DNA of 64,000 nucleotides, taken from assembly GCF_022809315.2 (NCBI RefSeq), contig NZ_JAKZJU020000001.1:1587001-1651000 (forward strand). The letters run 5' to 3'. A program made the translations under genes and the position numbers. This document shows positions 50,566 to 59,756 of this stretch, piece by piece. Under the pieces are notes generated by a model, which saw only the letters and a list, made by a program, of their open reading frames with translations, was not told where the DNA came from and made no database searches. The DNA comes from Mesosutterella faecium. GTDB taxonomy: Bacteria > Pseudomonadota > Gammaproteobacteria > Burkholderiales > Burkholderiaceae_F. Positions within the stretch are counted from its first letter, which is position 1; the number at the start of each line of letters is the position of its first letter.

Positions 50566-51243
50566 TCAGGCTCCTTCCGGGCGGCTTTCTCCGCGCCCGG
50601 CGCGGGCTTCCATCAGGATTTTCATGGCGTTGAATGCCCAGTTTTCGTCAATGACGGCCTGGCTGTTGCCGGCAAAATCGGGATAGTGGGCCTCAAGGTC
50701 TTCCAGGACCCTGCGGTAAGTGCCGGCATCGAACGGCGCTTTTCCGACCGTCTCCCGCTCGCCCAGGATTTCGAGGTAATCGTCACCGCTGCGGGGATGG
50801 ACAAAGCAGATCCGCTTCATCCCGGGGGTCCGCTCGTGCAGGCTGAGAAACGCGACGCACTTCACGATCTCCACCGCGCGGTCGTCGAGCCCCGCCCGCA
50901 GGATCAGGACTTTTTCACGGAAGCGCACGGGGTCCGCGGTGCAGCGGAAGTGCCCCGGGCGCAGGGGCAGCTTTGCGGTGAGATGCGCGTACTGCTCGAT
51001 GCTCGCGTCCACATCGGAGGTGAGCTGCACAAAGGTGCTTGTGGCCGCGTCGGTGTAGACCATGGGATAGAAGAGGGAGAAGGTGTGCCCGCATTTGCTG
51101 CAGACGCAACTGAAAAGGGAGCCGTCGGCGATTTTCTCAGCCGCTTCGGGATTGAGCTCTGAATTCACGGAATCCCAGAGGGTGACCTCCATCTTTTCCC
51201 CGCATTTCGGGCAGGCGATGGTGTGAACGGATGTTTCCGGCAT
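50566..51243 (-). CDS. CpXC zinc-ribbon domain protein
   Basis: 225 residues. Residues about 5-100 are a CpXC domain: HTIACPKCGEKMEVTLWDSVN with CPKC and, later, SCVCSKCGHTFSL. C-terminal helical part ends DLEAHYPDFAGNSQAVIDEN and WAFNAMKILMEARAG, the segment also found as a remnant at 36971-37141. Domain function is unknown; the four cysteines should bind zinc. Confidence 0.9.
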   Translation of the reverse strand: MPETSVHTIACPKCGEKMEVTLWDSVNSELNPEAAEKIADGSLFSCVCSKCGHTFSLFYPMVYTDAATSTFVQLTSDVDASIEQYAHLTAKLPLRPGHFRCTADPVRFREKVLILRAGLDDRAVEIVKCVAFLSLHERTPGMKRICFVHPRSGDDYLEILGERETVGKAPFDAGTYRRVLEDLEAHYPDFAGNSQAVIDENWAFNAMKILMEARAGRGESRPEGA

Positions 51244-51376
51244 GGCGAAGTCTCTCTTTTTATATTTGGTCCGTCAGCCCGGCGCGGGATCGCTCCCGCG
51301 CCGGGCGAAGAAAAGTCTGGGAAAGCCCGGGTGTGTAGTTTCCGTTCCTTTGGCGCTTTTTGTCAATGCCCGGCCC

Positions 51377-52282
51377 TCAGCCTGCCGCCGCAGAGAACTC
51401 GCTGCTGTGCTCCTTCACGAAGCGCCTTGTGTAGCTGATGAATTTCCGGGTCACCGGGGAGGCGTTGCTCAGTTCCGGGAGGGACAGGCCCAGCTCCACG
51501 CACTGCGGGGGATCAAACGGAAGGACCGCGACGCCGCCGCGCCACCTGGCATTGATGAGGCTTTGGTTGAAGCTGATTCCGAGCCCGGCCTCCACCATCC
51601 GGTAGGTGGAGTAGGCGTCCGTCGTGGAAAAGCGGATGTCGGGCCTGATGTGATGGCGCTCGAGCAAGCGGTCGATGTCTGTGTCCTCATTGGGCCTCGT
51701 GATGATGAAGGGAGCCCGCTCCAGGGCCTGCAGGGGAAAGGTCTTCCTGCCCGCGAGCGGGTGCCCGGCCGGCAGCCAGGCGCACAGCTCGTCCCTGAGA
51801 ACAGGGATCCAGTCGCAGACGACGGCGCTTCCGGGCCTCGCCGCGAAGCAGCAGTCGACGGAGCGCTCCATCAGCCACTTCCCCAGCTCTTTGTTGGTTC
51901 CTTCGCGAAGCCTGATCCGGACGGCCGGGTAAAGGCTGCTGAAGCCCTGCAGCACCTGGGGGAGGACGGCGGCGGAAACGCTGAAATAGCTTCCGATCGT
52001 GAGGCTGCCCCGGACAAGGCCGTTGATCTCATCGCAGGCTTCCTCGGCATTTCTCTGCGCCCTGATGATGTTTCTGAAAAGAGGAGTGAGCTCTTTGCCG
52101 TTTTCCGTGGGCTGCACGCCGTGGGGCGTCCGGTAGAGGAGGCTGAACCCCAGCTCTTTTTCGAGCGATCGGATAAGTTTGGTCACGCCGGGCTGGGAGC
52201 AGCCGAGGCTCGCCGCAGCCGCCGTGATGCTGCCGCGGTCGACCGCGGCGAGAAAAGCTTCGCACTGGCTGGTGGAAGGCAT
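51377..52282 (-). CDS. LysR family transcriptional regulator
   Basis: 301 residues with an N-terminal HTH (AFLAAVDRGSITAAAASLGCSQPGVTKLIRSLEKELG, about 9-45) and an effector domain containing SLTIGSYFSVSAAVLPQVLQGF. It is divergent from the threonine-aldolase-like gene, with 115 bp between them; AT-rich with TATACGTTATGG-type dyads. It probably regulated that gene, which is now interrupted. Confidence 0.92.
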   Translation of the reverse strand: MPSTSQCEAFLAAVDRGSITAAAASLGCSQPGVTKLIRSLEKELGFSLLYRTPHGVQPTENGKELTPLFRNIIRAQRNAEEACDEINGLVRGSLTIGSYFSVSAAVLPQVLQGFSSLYPAVRIRLREGTNKELGKWLMERSVDCCFAARPGSAVVCDWIPVLRDELCAWLPAGHPLAGRKTFPLQALERAPFIITRPNEDTDIDRLLERHHIRPDIRFSTTDAYSTYRMVEAGLGISFNQSLINARWRGGVAVLPFDPPQCVELGLSLPELSNASPVTRKFISYTRRFVKEHSSEFSAAAG

Positions 52283-52397
52283 GTCTTATCCCATAACTAT
52301 ACGTTATGGTTTATATGATAGTTTGTTCTTTGATTTATGAGAAGGATGCACCTATAGTTGTCTGCAGCTAAAGAAAAGAATTACGGGAGACTCATCC

Positions 52398-53438
52398 ATG
52401 AACAAGCTTTCCTTTGCGTCTGACTATATGGCCGGGGCCCATCCCGCCGTCATGGCGCGCCTCAATGAAACCAACCTTTGGAACACCGCGGGCTACGGCT
52501 GCGACGAGTTCAGCGAGTCGGCGAGGAGGAAAATCCGCGAGGCTGCGAAGTGCCCGAAGGCGGCCGTTTACTTCCTTGTCGGCGGAACGCAGACCAACGC
52601 GACGGTGATCGACGCGCACCTGCCGTCCTATCAGGGCGTGATATCGGCCGACAGCGGACACGTCAGCGTGCATGAGGCCGGTGCGATCGAATTCACCCGC
52701 CATAAGGTGCTGCCGCTGCCGCAGAGGAACGGGAAGATTTCCGCCGCTCAGATCGACGCCTACTGCAGGTGCTTCTATGAGGACGGGAACCATGACCACA
52801 TGGTCATGCCGGGCCTGGTTTATCTCTCGCAGCCCACAGAGTACGGGACGCTTTATTCGCTCAAGGAGCTCGAAGAGATCCGCGAGGCCTGCAGCCGCTG
52901 GCGCCTGAAGCTCTATGTCGACGGAGCGAGACTCGCCTACGGCCTGGCCTCTCCCGAAAACGATGTCGCCATTTCAGACCTCGCAAGGCTGTGCGACGCC
53001 TTTTACATCGGCGGGACGAAGTGCGGCGCGCTGCTCGGAGAGGCTGTCGTGTTTCCGGAACCCGACGCCGCGCCCGGATTTTTCACGCTGATGAAGCAGC
53101 ACGGGGCGCTTCTGGCCAAGGGGCGGCTCATCGGAATCCAGTTCGACGTGCTTTAGACCGACGGGCTTTATGTGAAAATCGCGCAGAACGCGCTGTCGGC
53201 GGCCGATGAGCTTCGAAAGATTTTCCGGCAGAAAGGCTGGGAGCCGGAATTCGGGTCTCCGACCAACCAGGTCTTCATTGTGCTGCCTGACGAGACCATC
53301 AAACGCCTGTCGGAGCAGGTCGAATTCAGCTTCTGGGAGAAGAGTGGGAAAGACCGCTCGCTCGTCCGCTTTGCAACCAGCTGGTCGACCACGGCCGAAG
53401 ACATTGAGAGGCTGAAGGCCATTCTCAATGCATTTTGA
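52398..53438 (+). pseudogene. Threonine-aldolase-like PLP enzyme gene with an in-frame amber codon
   Basis: Residues 1-252 run to TAG at 53154-53156. The same frame continues TDGLYVKIAQNALSAADELR ... to TGA at 53436. Together they give one ~346-residue beta-eliminating-lyase/threonine aldolase: MNKLSFASDYMAGAHPAVMARL start, GGTQTNATVID, HEAGAIEFT, VDGARLAYGL and the PLP lysine in YIGGTKCGALLGE. The stop sits between GIQFDVL and TDGLY, where relatives have an aromatic residue. It is most simply a nonsense mutation; suppression or sequencing error are alternatives. Confidence 0.85.
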
Positions 53439-53848
53439 CTGAGGGGCGGCTTAAAAAAAGATTGCTATAAGATTTTGAAATAAAAAAATTTTAAAGAGAG
53501 CGGCCTGGGTGGACCCAGGCCGCTCTGCTCTCGGGAGAAAAGCCGGCGGCCGCCCGTTCACTTCGCCCGGCCTCTCTTCATCGCTTTGGGCAAAAGCTCC
53601 GGCCCGGTTCGTCAGCGCCGAACGCACGTACAAAAAGAGGGCCCGGGAGGCGCTGCCCAGAGCGCCTTCCATCATTGCGGTCTTCCCCTCGGGCTGCAGA
53701 AATGAAGCCGACCTCCCGCCGCTGAAAACTCAGAAACACTCAAACGGATCCTGAAATCGCAGAGCCTTTCCCGATACGGCGCAGGCCCACAGTTGAGGCG
53801 CGCTCATCGCCCTGCCGCCGGACCGGGCGGCGGCTCCCGCGGCCTTCG
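53439..53848. other. Intergenic region with stem-loop, no gene recognised
   Basis: About 410 bp between two pseudogenes. Aside from the 13-bp stem-loop at 53497 I see nothing convincing; weak frames on both strands look like chance. Sequence in the right half may be eroded remains of the AraC N-terminal domain. Confidence 0.4.
53497..53526. terminator. 13-bp perfect stem-loop after the aldolase-like gene
   Basis: AGAGCGGCCTGGG (53497-53509) pairs perfectly with CCCAGGCCGCTCT (53514-53526), loop TGGA. The T-rich side (ATTTTTTTAT) lies on the minus-strand exit, so it is best as a terminator for minus-strand transcripts, but it is also placed to end the aldolase mRNA. Confidence 0.6.
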
Positions 53849-54390
53849 GTTCATGAATCGCCGCGGGCAAAGGCCGGTGAACCCGCGGTTTTGCTGCGGC
53901 CGCGAAGCAGGCTGACCGGCGCTCCCTTCCGACTGACCAAACTTTCCTCTCACAGCGAAATCCAAAAGGGCTCGCACCGGGAGCGGCTCGCCATTGCGGT
54001 CATATAGAGGAGCTTCAGGCTGCAAAGCGGCTCCCCAGGGGATTTGCTTCTCTGCCGGATGACCCGGTGCTTCGGAAGCTCGCTTACGAGTGCACGGATC
54101 CCGCGTTCTACGGCTTGAAAAATTCCGACTGGGCCCAAAGGTGCGGGATGCGCGAAAGGTCGCTTTTGAGGCAGGTTCTCCAAGAGACGGGCTGCAGCTT
54201 CAAGGTATGGAGGCAGCATATCCGGTTCCTCCCGACGCTTACTTATCTTTCCGAGGGGCGCAGCGGTGAAGAGGTCGCGTCGCTGGGCGGGTACAAAACG
54301 ACGCCCGCCTTCATTTCCGTCTTTGACCAGATTTTCGGCGAGACGCCGGGCAGATTCCGCGAGTCGCTTGAGTCCCGAAATGATGAGTAA
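53849..54390 (+). pseudogene. AraC-family regulator remnant with a frameshift
   Basis: The C-terminal part (54007-54390) reads EELQAAKRLPRGFASLPDDP, VLRKLAYECTD and the AraC HTH (WAQRCGMRERSLLRQVLQETG, SFKVWRQHIRFLPTLTYLSEG, VASLGGYKTTPAFISVFDQIFG). Upstream, a different frame reads SHRERLAIAVI and ends in TAG at 54005. Adding one base there would join them as VIYEELQ, the normal linker of this family. So one nucleotide has been lost. The N-terminal cupin is not recognisable. Confidence 0.75.
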
Positions 54391-55241
54391 AGCGGACGTG
54401 CATAACTCTGCTTGTATTCCGACGGGAAACTGCTGAAGAAGCCCTGAATCCGGGCATTTTCGTGACATTCGAGCCGGAATATCACCGCTCTTTAGTCAAC
54501 ATAAGATTAGTTATGTTGAATTTCGCGGCGGTGGAGCCCTTCTTTTCAGAGGCGCTTTTAAAGTCTTTGAGTGATGATCCTCTCAAGGCCGGAAGTTTTG
54601 AAGCGTTTTATTTTGATGCTAAGCCTCATTCATATTTAAACTTACGTTTTAAATTTGCATTAATTCTATCTTTTTTCATTTTCAGCTGTAATTCTTCCGC
54701 CTGAAGCTTTCAGTGAGGAGGATGTTTTTATAGAAATTACTCGTGCAAAGCACGAGTAAACTGTCGGCTTTGTGTCCTTTGATTCTTTGTCTTTAAGCCG
54801 GGATTTCACTGCATTCTCAAATTCGGCCCCTGGGCACCTCGGATTTTTTTAGTTTGGTCTTGTGTTTTTCAGGCAAAAGTTCTCTTCAGAATAAAATGTA
54901 AAAATAAGATAGAATTTTAAAAATGAATAAATGTGGCTGTTCTGTTTTCCCTCATTCTTGCTAAGACTTGGTTTCGCAATTTAAATCAGTGATTCAAAGG
55001 AATGAAATTTCAAATGAAAGAATCAGTTTAAATAAACACCATAACATATTATTTATATTAAATATTTATTTAAATAATTTTTCCATGTTCTTTTTTCCCG
55101 GCGCTTTTGCCGCAGGCCCTGGCTGACAATTGGTGACAGTTTCAAGTGCGCCCCGCTCTTCCCTTTTCAAGTTTCAACGGCTTACAATCCACTGAATCTT
55201 TTGGTTCTGACCGCCTGCGTGCGGCTCTTTAAGGACGAACA
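54391..55241. other. Gene-free, partly AT-rich region
   Basis: 851 bp without a convincing gene. An 80-codon frame at 54462-54704 reads like chance. Positions 54880-55085 are strongly AT-rich for this genome. A perfect stem-loop TTACTCGTGC/GCACGAGTAA (54737-54746, 54750-54759) has a three-base loop and no T-run. Promoters for the parvulin pair must lie toward the right end. Confidence 0.5.
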
Positions 55242-56021
55242 ATGAAAGTAAAGACTTTTGCCGCTGCGGCTGCCGCTGTTCTGGCCGCGGCTTCTGCTCA
55301 GGCTGCTGTCAAGGATTTTTCGGTCAATGGCGTTGCGGTGACGGCCGCTCAGCAGGAAGCCATTCTCCAGCGGCTCGTGCAGCAGGGGGCAAAACGCGAT
55401 GCGAGGCTCGAGGAAACCGTGAAGCGCGATCTCGTGACGCAGATCGCTCTGCAGCAGGCTGCGATTAAATCCGGCGTGGACAAGGATCAGCAGGTTCAGG
55501 CTGCGATCAACAACGCCCGCACCAACATCATTACAGAGGCTTTCATCAACAAGCATCTGCAGGCCAATCCCCCCACTGAGGCCGATGCTCGGAAGCTCTA
55601 CGACCACGACAAGGCCGCCTACGGCCCGACGGAATACCACCTTCGTCATTTCACGACGCGTACCCAGGCTGAAGCCCAGAAGGCTCTTGACCGCGTCAAG
55701 ACCGGCGAGGCTTTTGACAAGGTGGCCTCTGAAGTCACCCTGGATCAGGGCTCCAAGGCCCGCGGCGGCGACATCGGCTGGCATTCTCCCGTCACCGTGT
55801 TTCCTTCCGTCGGCAGCCAGATTGCCTCGGTCAAGGCCGGCAAGACTGTGAGCGCGCCAATCGCGATTCCCGGCGGCTTTGATGTCTTCCAGGTCCTTGC
55901 GACCCGCCCTGCCCAGTTCCCTGAATTCGACAAGGTGAAGAATCAGTACATGCGCACGGCCGCCCGCATGAAGGCCAATGAGTACATTAAGAGCATCGCG
56001 GACAAGGCTGTCGTGAAGTAA
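55242..56021 (+). CDS. Periplasmic peptidyl-prolyl isomerase (parvulin/PpiC family)
   Basis: 259 residues. Signal peptide MKVKTFAAAAAAVLAAASAQA. A SurA_N-like helical part (about 22-120) and a parvulin domain (about 130-225): TEYHLRHFTTRTQAEAQKAL, GEAFDKVASEVTLDQGSKA, RGGDIGWHSP. Helps fold outer-membrane proteins in the periplasm by cis-trans proline isomerisation. First of two tandem paralogues; followed by a 173-bp gap. Confidence 0.9.
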   Translation: MKVKTFAAAAAAVLAAASAQAAVKDFSVNGVAVTAAQQEAILQRLVQQGAKRDARLEETVKRDLVTQIALQQAAIKSGVDKDQQVQAAINNARTNIITEAFINKHLQANPPTEADARKLYDHDKAAYGPTEYHLRHFTTRTQAEAQKALDRVKTGEAFDKVASEVTLDQGSKARGGDIGWHSPVTVFPSVGSQIASVKAGKTVSAPIAIPGGFDVFQVLATRPAQFPEFDKVKNQYMRTAARMKANEYIKSIADKAVVK

Positions 56022-56194
56022 CCGCCTGCTTTTAATAAAGTCAGCGATACGCCGCTGACCCGTGCCGTCCCCGGACAGTGTCAGAACTTCCGGGGACAGT
56101 TTTGTTTTTGGGCACAGCCCCGGCGTTTATTTCAGGCTTCAAAGAGTTAGAATCCTCACTCCTTTGAGCTACTTTGATTTGTAAAGGGTCTGTG

Positions 56195-56974
56195 ATGAAT
56201 TTCAACCTGCTTGTGCCAGCGATCATCGCTGTTGCGGCTGCCTGCGGAACCGCCAGCGCCGCGGTCAAGGATTTCACTGTGAACGGCGTCCGTGTAACGG
56301 CAGCCGAACAGGAACAGCTGATTAAAAACGCGGTTGCCCATGGCCAGAAGCGCAGCCCACAGCTTGAGGATGCGGTCAAGCGCAATCTGATCGCCCGCCG
56401 GGTTCTCAGCTCCGAAGCCAAAAAGACCGGTGTCGACAAACAGCCCCAGGTCACAGCAGCGCTTGAAAGCGCCCGGGAACAGATTCTGTCTGACGCCTAC
56501 ATCGCGTCCTACCTGAAGAAAAATCCGGTCACCAACGAAGAAATCAAGGCGGCCTACGATCAGCAGAAGTCTCATTACGGCTCGACCGAGTACCGGCTCA
56601 ACCACATCGCGGTCAAGACCCAGGACGATGCGAACAAGGCGGCCGGGCGCATCAGCAAGGGCGAGGCCTTCTCCAAGGTGGCCCGCTCGGTTTCCCTTGA
56701 TCCCACCGTCTCGAGAAACGGCGGCGACATGGGATGGATCAATTCAGGCAGCCTTCCGCCCCAGATGGTTGAAAAGCTGAGCCAGATCAAGGGCAGCCAG
56801 ACCCTGGTCGTCACGGGGCCTGCGGGCTTCGAGGTGATTCAGAACAAGGGCACCCGAAAGGCCAAGCCCTTCCCCAGCCTGGATAAGGCAAAGCCCGAAA
56901 TCCGCTCTGCGCTGGAAGGCCAGAAGGCCAGCCGCCACATTGCGGACCTCGTGAAGAAAGCCGAAATCAAATAA
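56195..56974 (+). CDS. Periplasmic peptidyl-prolyl isomerase (parvulin family), paralogue
   Basis: 259 residues from ATG 56195, with AAAGGG upstream. Signal peptide MNFNLLVPAIIAVAAACGTASA. Strikingly similar to the preceding gene at the mature N-terminus (AVKDFTVNGVRVTAAEQEQL against AVKDFSVNGVAVTAAQQEAI) and in the parvulin part (RNGGDMGWINSGSLPPQMVE). A tandem duplication that has diverged; ends before a strong terminator. Confidence 0.9.
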   Translation: MNFNLLVPAIIAVAAACGTASAAVKDFTVNGVRVTAAEQEQLIKNAVAHGQKRSPQLEDAVKRNLIARRVLSSEAKKTGVDKQPQVTAALESAREQILSDAYIASYLKKNPVTNEEIKAAYDQQKSHYGSTEYRLNHIAVKTQDDANKAAGRISKGEAFSKVARSVSLDPTVSRNGGDMGWINSGSLPPQMVEKLSQIKGSQTLVVTGPAGFEVIQNKGTRKAKPFPSLDKAKPEIRSALEGQKASRHIADLVKKAEIK

Positions 56975-56997
56975 CTCAGATTCCGCGCTTTATCCGA

Positions 56998-57034
56998 AAC
57001 CCCGCGTCTTTCTCAGAGGCGGGGTTTTGTTTTA
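56998..57034 (+). terminator. Rho-independent terminator of the parvulin gene
   Basis: AACCCCGC (56998-57005) pairs with GCGGGGTT (57019-57026), followed by TTGTTTTAT. It ends the parvulin pair and faces the convergent GNAT gene. Confidence 0.88.
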
Positions 57035-57039
57035 TCTCT

Positions 57040-57522
57040 TTAAAAAGTCACGCGCATCTGGTGCCATTTGAAGCCGCCGTGGGACGACTCCGACAGCCCT
57101 TCGTCCTTGAAGCCGAACTTGGCGTAGTAAGGCACTCGGAAGTCGCGGCAGGTGAGGACAACGCCCTTCCGCCCTTCTTTCTTCGCGTCCTCAATGCAGC
57201 GGCGGATCAGTGTGCCCGCATAGCCGTGCCTGCGGTATTCCGGACGGGTCGCGACTCCGAAAATCATCTGCCAGGCGCCTTTGGGATTGTGCAGGCCCGC
57301 ATCGTGATACATCCGGTCCTCAAGGTCCGGGGTGTCCGTGACCATGCCGTCGACGAAACTCACCAGGACGCCCCCTTCAAACAGCAGCCAGAAGTGGTCA
57401 GCGTAGTGCCTGAGCCTTTCTTCAAATTCCTGCCTGCTCGCAGCCTCCGAAGGCAGAAAGCAGGCCGATTCCGTATCGGCGATAATGGCAGCGTCCTCAA
57501 CCGAAGCCTTGCGAATTAACAT
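57040..57522 (-). CDS. GNAT family N-acetyltransferase
   Basis: 160 residues. Acetyl-CoA-binding motif A: FGVATRPEYRRHGYAGTLIRRCIEDAKKEG (Q/R-x2-G-x-G/A). It starts MLIRKASVEDAAIIADTESACF. Substrate unknown; typical single-domain cytoplasmic acetyltransferase. Convergent with the parvulin gene. Confidence 0.92.
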   Translation of the reverse strand: MLIRKASVEDAAIIADTESACFLPSEAASRQEFEERLRHYADHFWLLFEGGVLVSFVDGMVTDTPDLEDRMYHDAGLHNPKGAWQMIFGVATRPEYRRHGYAGTLIRRCIEDAKKEGRKGVVLTCRDFRVPYYAKFGFKDEGLSESSHGGFKWHQMRVTF

Positions 57523-57602
57523 CAGAATTTCTATCCGCGAATTTCAGAAACGACTGGGGAGAATATCACAGGTGCGCTGAAATCAGCGCGGAGCTGCAGA
57601 AC

Positions 57603-58349
57603 ATGGATCAGTCATTGATGGCCCGCTACTGGACGGAAGACTCCGACAACTACGAGAAAGTGGTCCGCGCTGAGCTGGAGGGGTGGCAGAGCCTCGCCTG
57701 GAAGAGGCTTTTGTCTGAACTTCTGCCGGCGTCCGCCCGCACAGCCCTGGACTTCGGCTGCGGGCCGGGGTTCTTTTCTCTTCTTCTGAGCGAGCTGGGG
57801 CTTGAGGTGACCGGGATCGACTGCTCCGCCGGTATGCTTGAAAAAGCCCGGAGGCTCTTCCGGGGACAAAAGCGCCCTGCTGCGTTCATCCAGACAGACA
57901 TAGAAGCGGCTTCCTTTCCGGACTCGGCTTTTGATGTCATCGTGAGCCGCAATGTGACCTGGACGCTTTCAAGGCCCGAATTGGTTTACAGGAAATGCCT
58001 GGAATTTCTGAAGCCCGGCGGCAGGCTTCTGGTCTTCGACGCCAACTGGAATCTCCCGCTCTTCGATCCGACACTCGCCGCATGGTGCAAGGCGAGGGAA
58101 GAAGCCTGCGTGCGGCAGTACGGGAGCACCTTTGACGGAGGGCCGCTCACCCTATCGCTCGACCTCAGATCCCTTCCTCTTTCCTCCAAAGTCCGGCCGG
58201 CCTGGGATCTGGACACGCTGCCGCGCCTCGGGTTCGCCCGGGTCCGCGCGCTGCCCGGCCTCATCGACCGGCTGTGGTCGGATAAAGAAAAGCTGCTCTA
58301 CGGCGAAACGCCGCTCTTCGGAGTCATCGCGGAAAAGCCCGCTGATTGA
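57603..58349 (+). CDS. Class I SAM-dependent methyltransferase
   Basis: 248 residues. Motif I ALDFGCGPGFFSLLLSELGLEVTGID (about 50-75), then ASFPDSAFDVIVSRNVTWTL (motif post-I/II) and LKPGGRLLVFDANW. Methyltransf_11-type fold. Small-molecule methylation is likely; the substrate is unknown. Divergent from the GNAT gene by about 80 bp. Confidence 0.92.
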   Translation: MDQSLMARYWTEDSDNYEKVVRAELEGWQSLAWKRLLSELLPASARTALDFGCGPGFFSLLLSELGLEVTGIDCSAGMLEKARRLFRGQKRPAAFIQTDIEAASFPDSAFDVIVSRNVTWTLSRPELVYRKCLEFLKPGGRLLVFDANWNLPLFDPTLAAWCKAREEACVRQYGSTFDGGPLTLSLDLRSLPLSSKVRPAWDLDTLPRLGFARVRALPGLIDRLWSDKEKLLYGETPLFGVIAEKPAD

Positions 58350-58408
58350 ACGCTCCCCTGCGGCTGGAAAAAAGTGGCCGTTTCCAAGCGGCCGCCAGAT
58401 CCGGCCGC

Positions 58409-59635
58409 TTACCGGGTCTGGGAGTATCCAACTTTCTCGATGATCACCCCAATGACCGGGTCAATGCGGCCTTCGGCAATGAGCTCCGAGATGACGGTCT
58501 TTAAAACTGCGCCTCCCGTCATGCCTTCGGTCGCAGCCAGCTCCGCAACCTCCCGCCGGAGCGCGTCCAGTTTCAAAAGGAGAACCGGGTCGGTGATTTC
58601 CGCCGGAGGGTTCGCGCCGGGCTCCGGAGGCACTTCCTCATATTGTCCGGGCTTGTGTGCAGCCGGGGCTGCCGGTGCCGGCGGCGGGCCTTTGACAAAG
58701 TTGTGGAAGTCGACGACGCCGCAGAATTCGGGAATGGGCTGCATGTCCATGTCGATCAATTCAGCCAGAGCCGGATTCGGAGCCTGGGAATCCCAGTAAA
58801 AAAGACGCATGTCTTCGTATTTTCCGAGAAGCTCTTCGGCAGCAAGCCAGGCGCTGTCCTTTTCACTGTCGGCGTTGACGAGCAGCGCGCAGTCGCCGAG
58901 AGCCATGGCGGTCCGCTCGATGTCCTGCTCCGATATGTCCTCATCCGGCGTTTCCGGCGGATAGGGAGAGACGATGGCGAGCCGCCCGGAATCGAGCAGT
59001 TTTTTCCAGGACGGGTTCGAGTCGTAGTTGTCGAGAGCCTTCGCCGGCACCTGGCAGGCGAGCCCCCTGTTCTTCAGGGCGCTTCTCATGGCAGCCGCTT
59101 CGGCTCCGACTTTTCCGGCCGAGATCACGGTGATGTCCGAGCAGGCCGCGAGCTCCCCGTGCTTCAGCCCCTGCTTCTCTCCGGAAGGATCTCTGGAGGC
59201 CTTTCCCGCCACGGCAAACCCGCCGCCCCGGACGATGTCGATGCTGCCGCCTCCCCAGATCGCGGGCGGCGCGTCTTCCCTCAGGTGAGCCTTCAGAAGC
59301 CTCGGATAGGCCTTGTCGGAGCGCGTAAGCACCCAGATGCCCTTGCTGCTCCAGACCCGCAGCGCCGCCTCAACCCCGGACGCACGCTTTGAAAGGGCCT
59401 TCAGGCGCTCCTCGGAAAACAGATCCGAACAGTCCCTGAAGAGCTGCGCGGCCCGGCGGCCGAGAAAGTCGGCAGGACTTGCCTCCATGACCTGAAGCCG
59501 GCCTGCGAGCAGCCCGTACTCTTCCGCCGAAAGCGGCTCCTCCCCCGAGGGGGAGCCCCGGTCATCGGGAAACGCCGCCGTTAACGCAAGAATGGCCTGG
59601 GAGTTCGGGGTAAGGCTTCCGTTCAGGGATGACAT
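58409..59635 (-). CDS. DprA-like Rossmann-fold protein
   Basis: 408 residues. N-terminal ~100 residues are helical (LTPNSQAILALTAAF, LSAEEYGLLAGRLQ). Then a DprA/SMF-like domain (about 105-250): YPRLLKAHLREDAPPAIWGG, GFAVAGKASRDPSGEKQGLK, TVISAGKVGAEAAAMRSALK, RLAIVSPYPPETP. The usual SGxARGID-H nucleotide motif of DprA is altered to SAGKVGAEAAA. After a Pro-rich linker (about 325-350) there is a C-terminal helical domain. It may bind DNA or nucleotides rather than act in classical transformation. Confidence 0.8.
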   Translation of the reverse strand: MSSLNGSLTPNSQAILALTAAFPDDRGSPSGEEPLSAEEYGLLAGRLQVMEASPADFLGRRAAQLFRDCSDLFSEERLKALSKRASGVEAALRVWSSKGIWVLTRSDKAYPRLLKAHLREDAPPAIWGGGSIDIVRGGGFAVAGKASRDPSGEKQGLKHGELAACSDITVISAGKVGAEAAAMRSALKNRGLACQVPAKALDNYDSNPSWKKLLDSGRLAIVSPYPPETPDEDISEQDIERTAMALGDCALLVNADSEKDSAWLAAEELLGKYEDMRLFYWDSQAPNPALAELIDMDMQPIPEFCGVVDFHNFVKGPPPAPAAPAAHKPGQYEEVPPEPGANPPAEITDPVLLLKLDALRREVAELAATEGMTGGAVLKTVISELIAEGRIDPVIGVIIEKVGYSQTR

Positions 59636-59756
59636 GGTTTCGGAACAATTGATAGCGGTGAATTTAGGGTTAGTTTAAGGCAAGGCCGAATGATCAGTTC
59701 TGCTTCATCCCGCTAGAATTCACACGACCGCGTTTGTTGTTCACTGGAGATTCTTT

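Noticed and set aside
53154..53156. Amber codon read as pyrrolysine or another recoded residue
   Set aside because: No pyrrolysine genes are seen here, the family has no such residue, and a point mutation is simpler; kept only as an alternative.
54462..54704. Small 80-codon gene
   Set aside because: Weak start, no ribosome site, composition like its non-coding surroundings.
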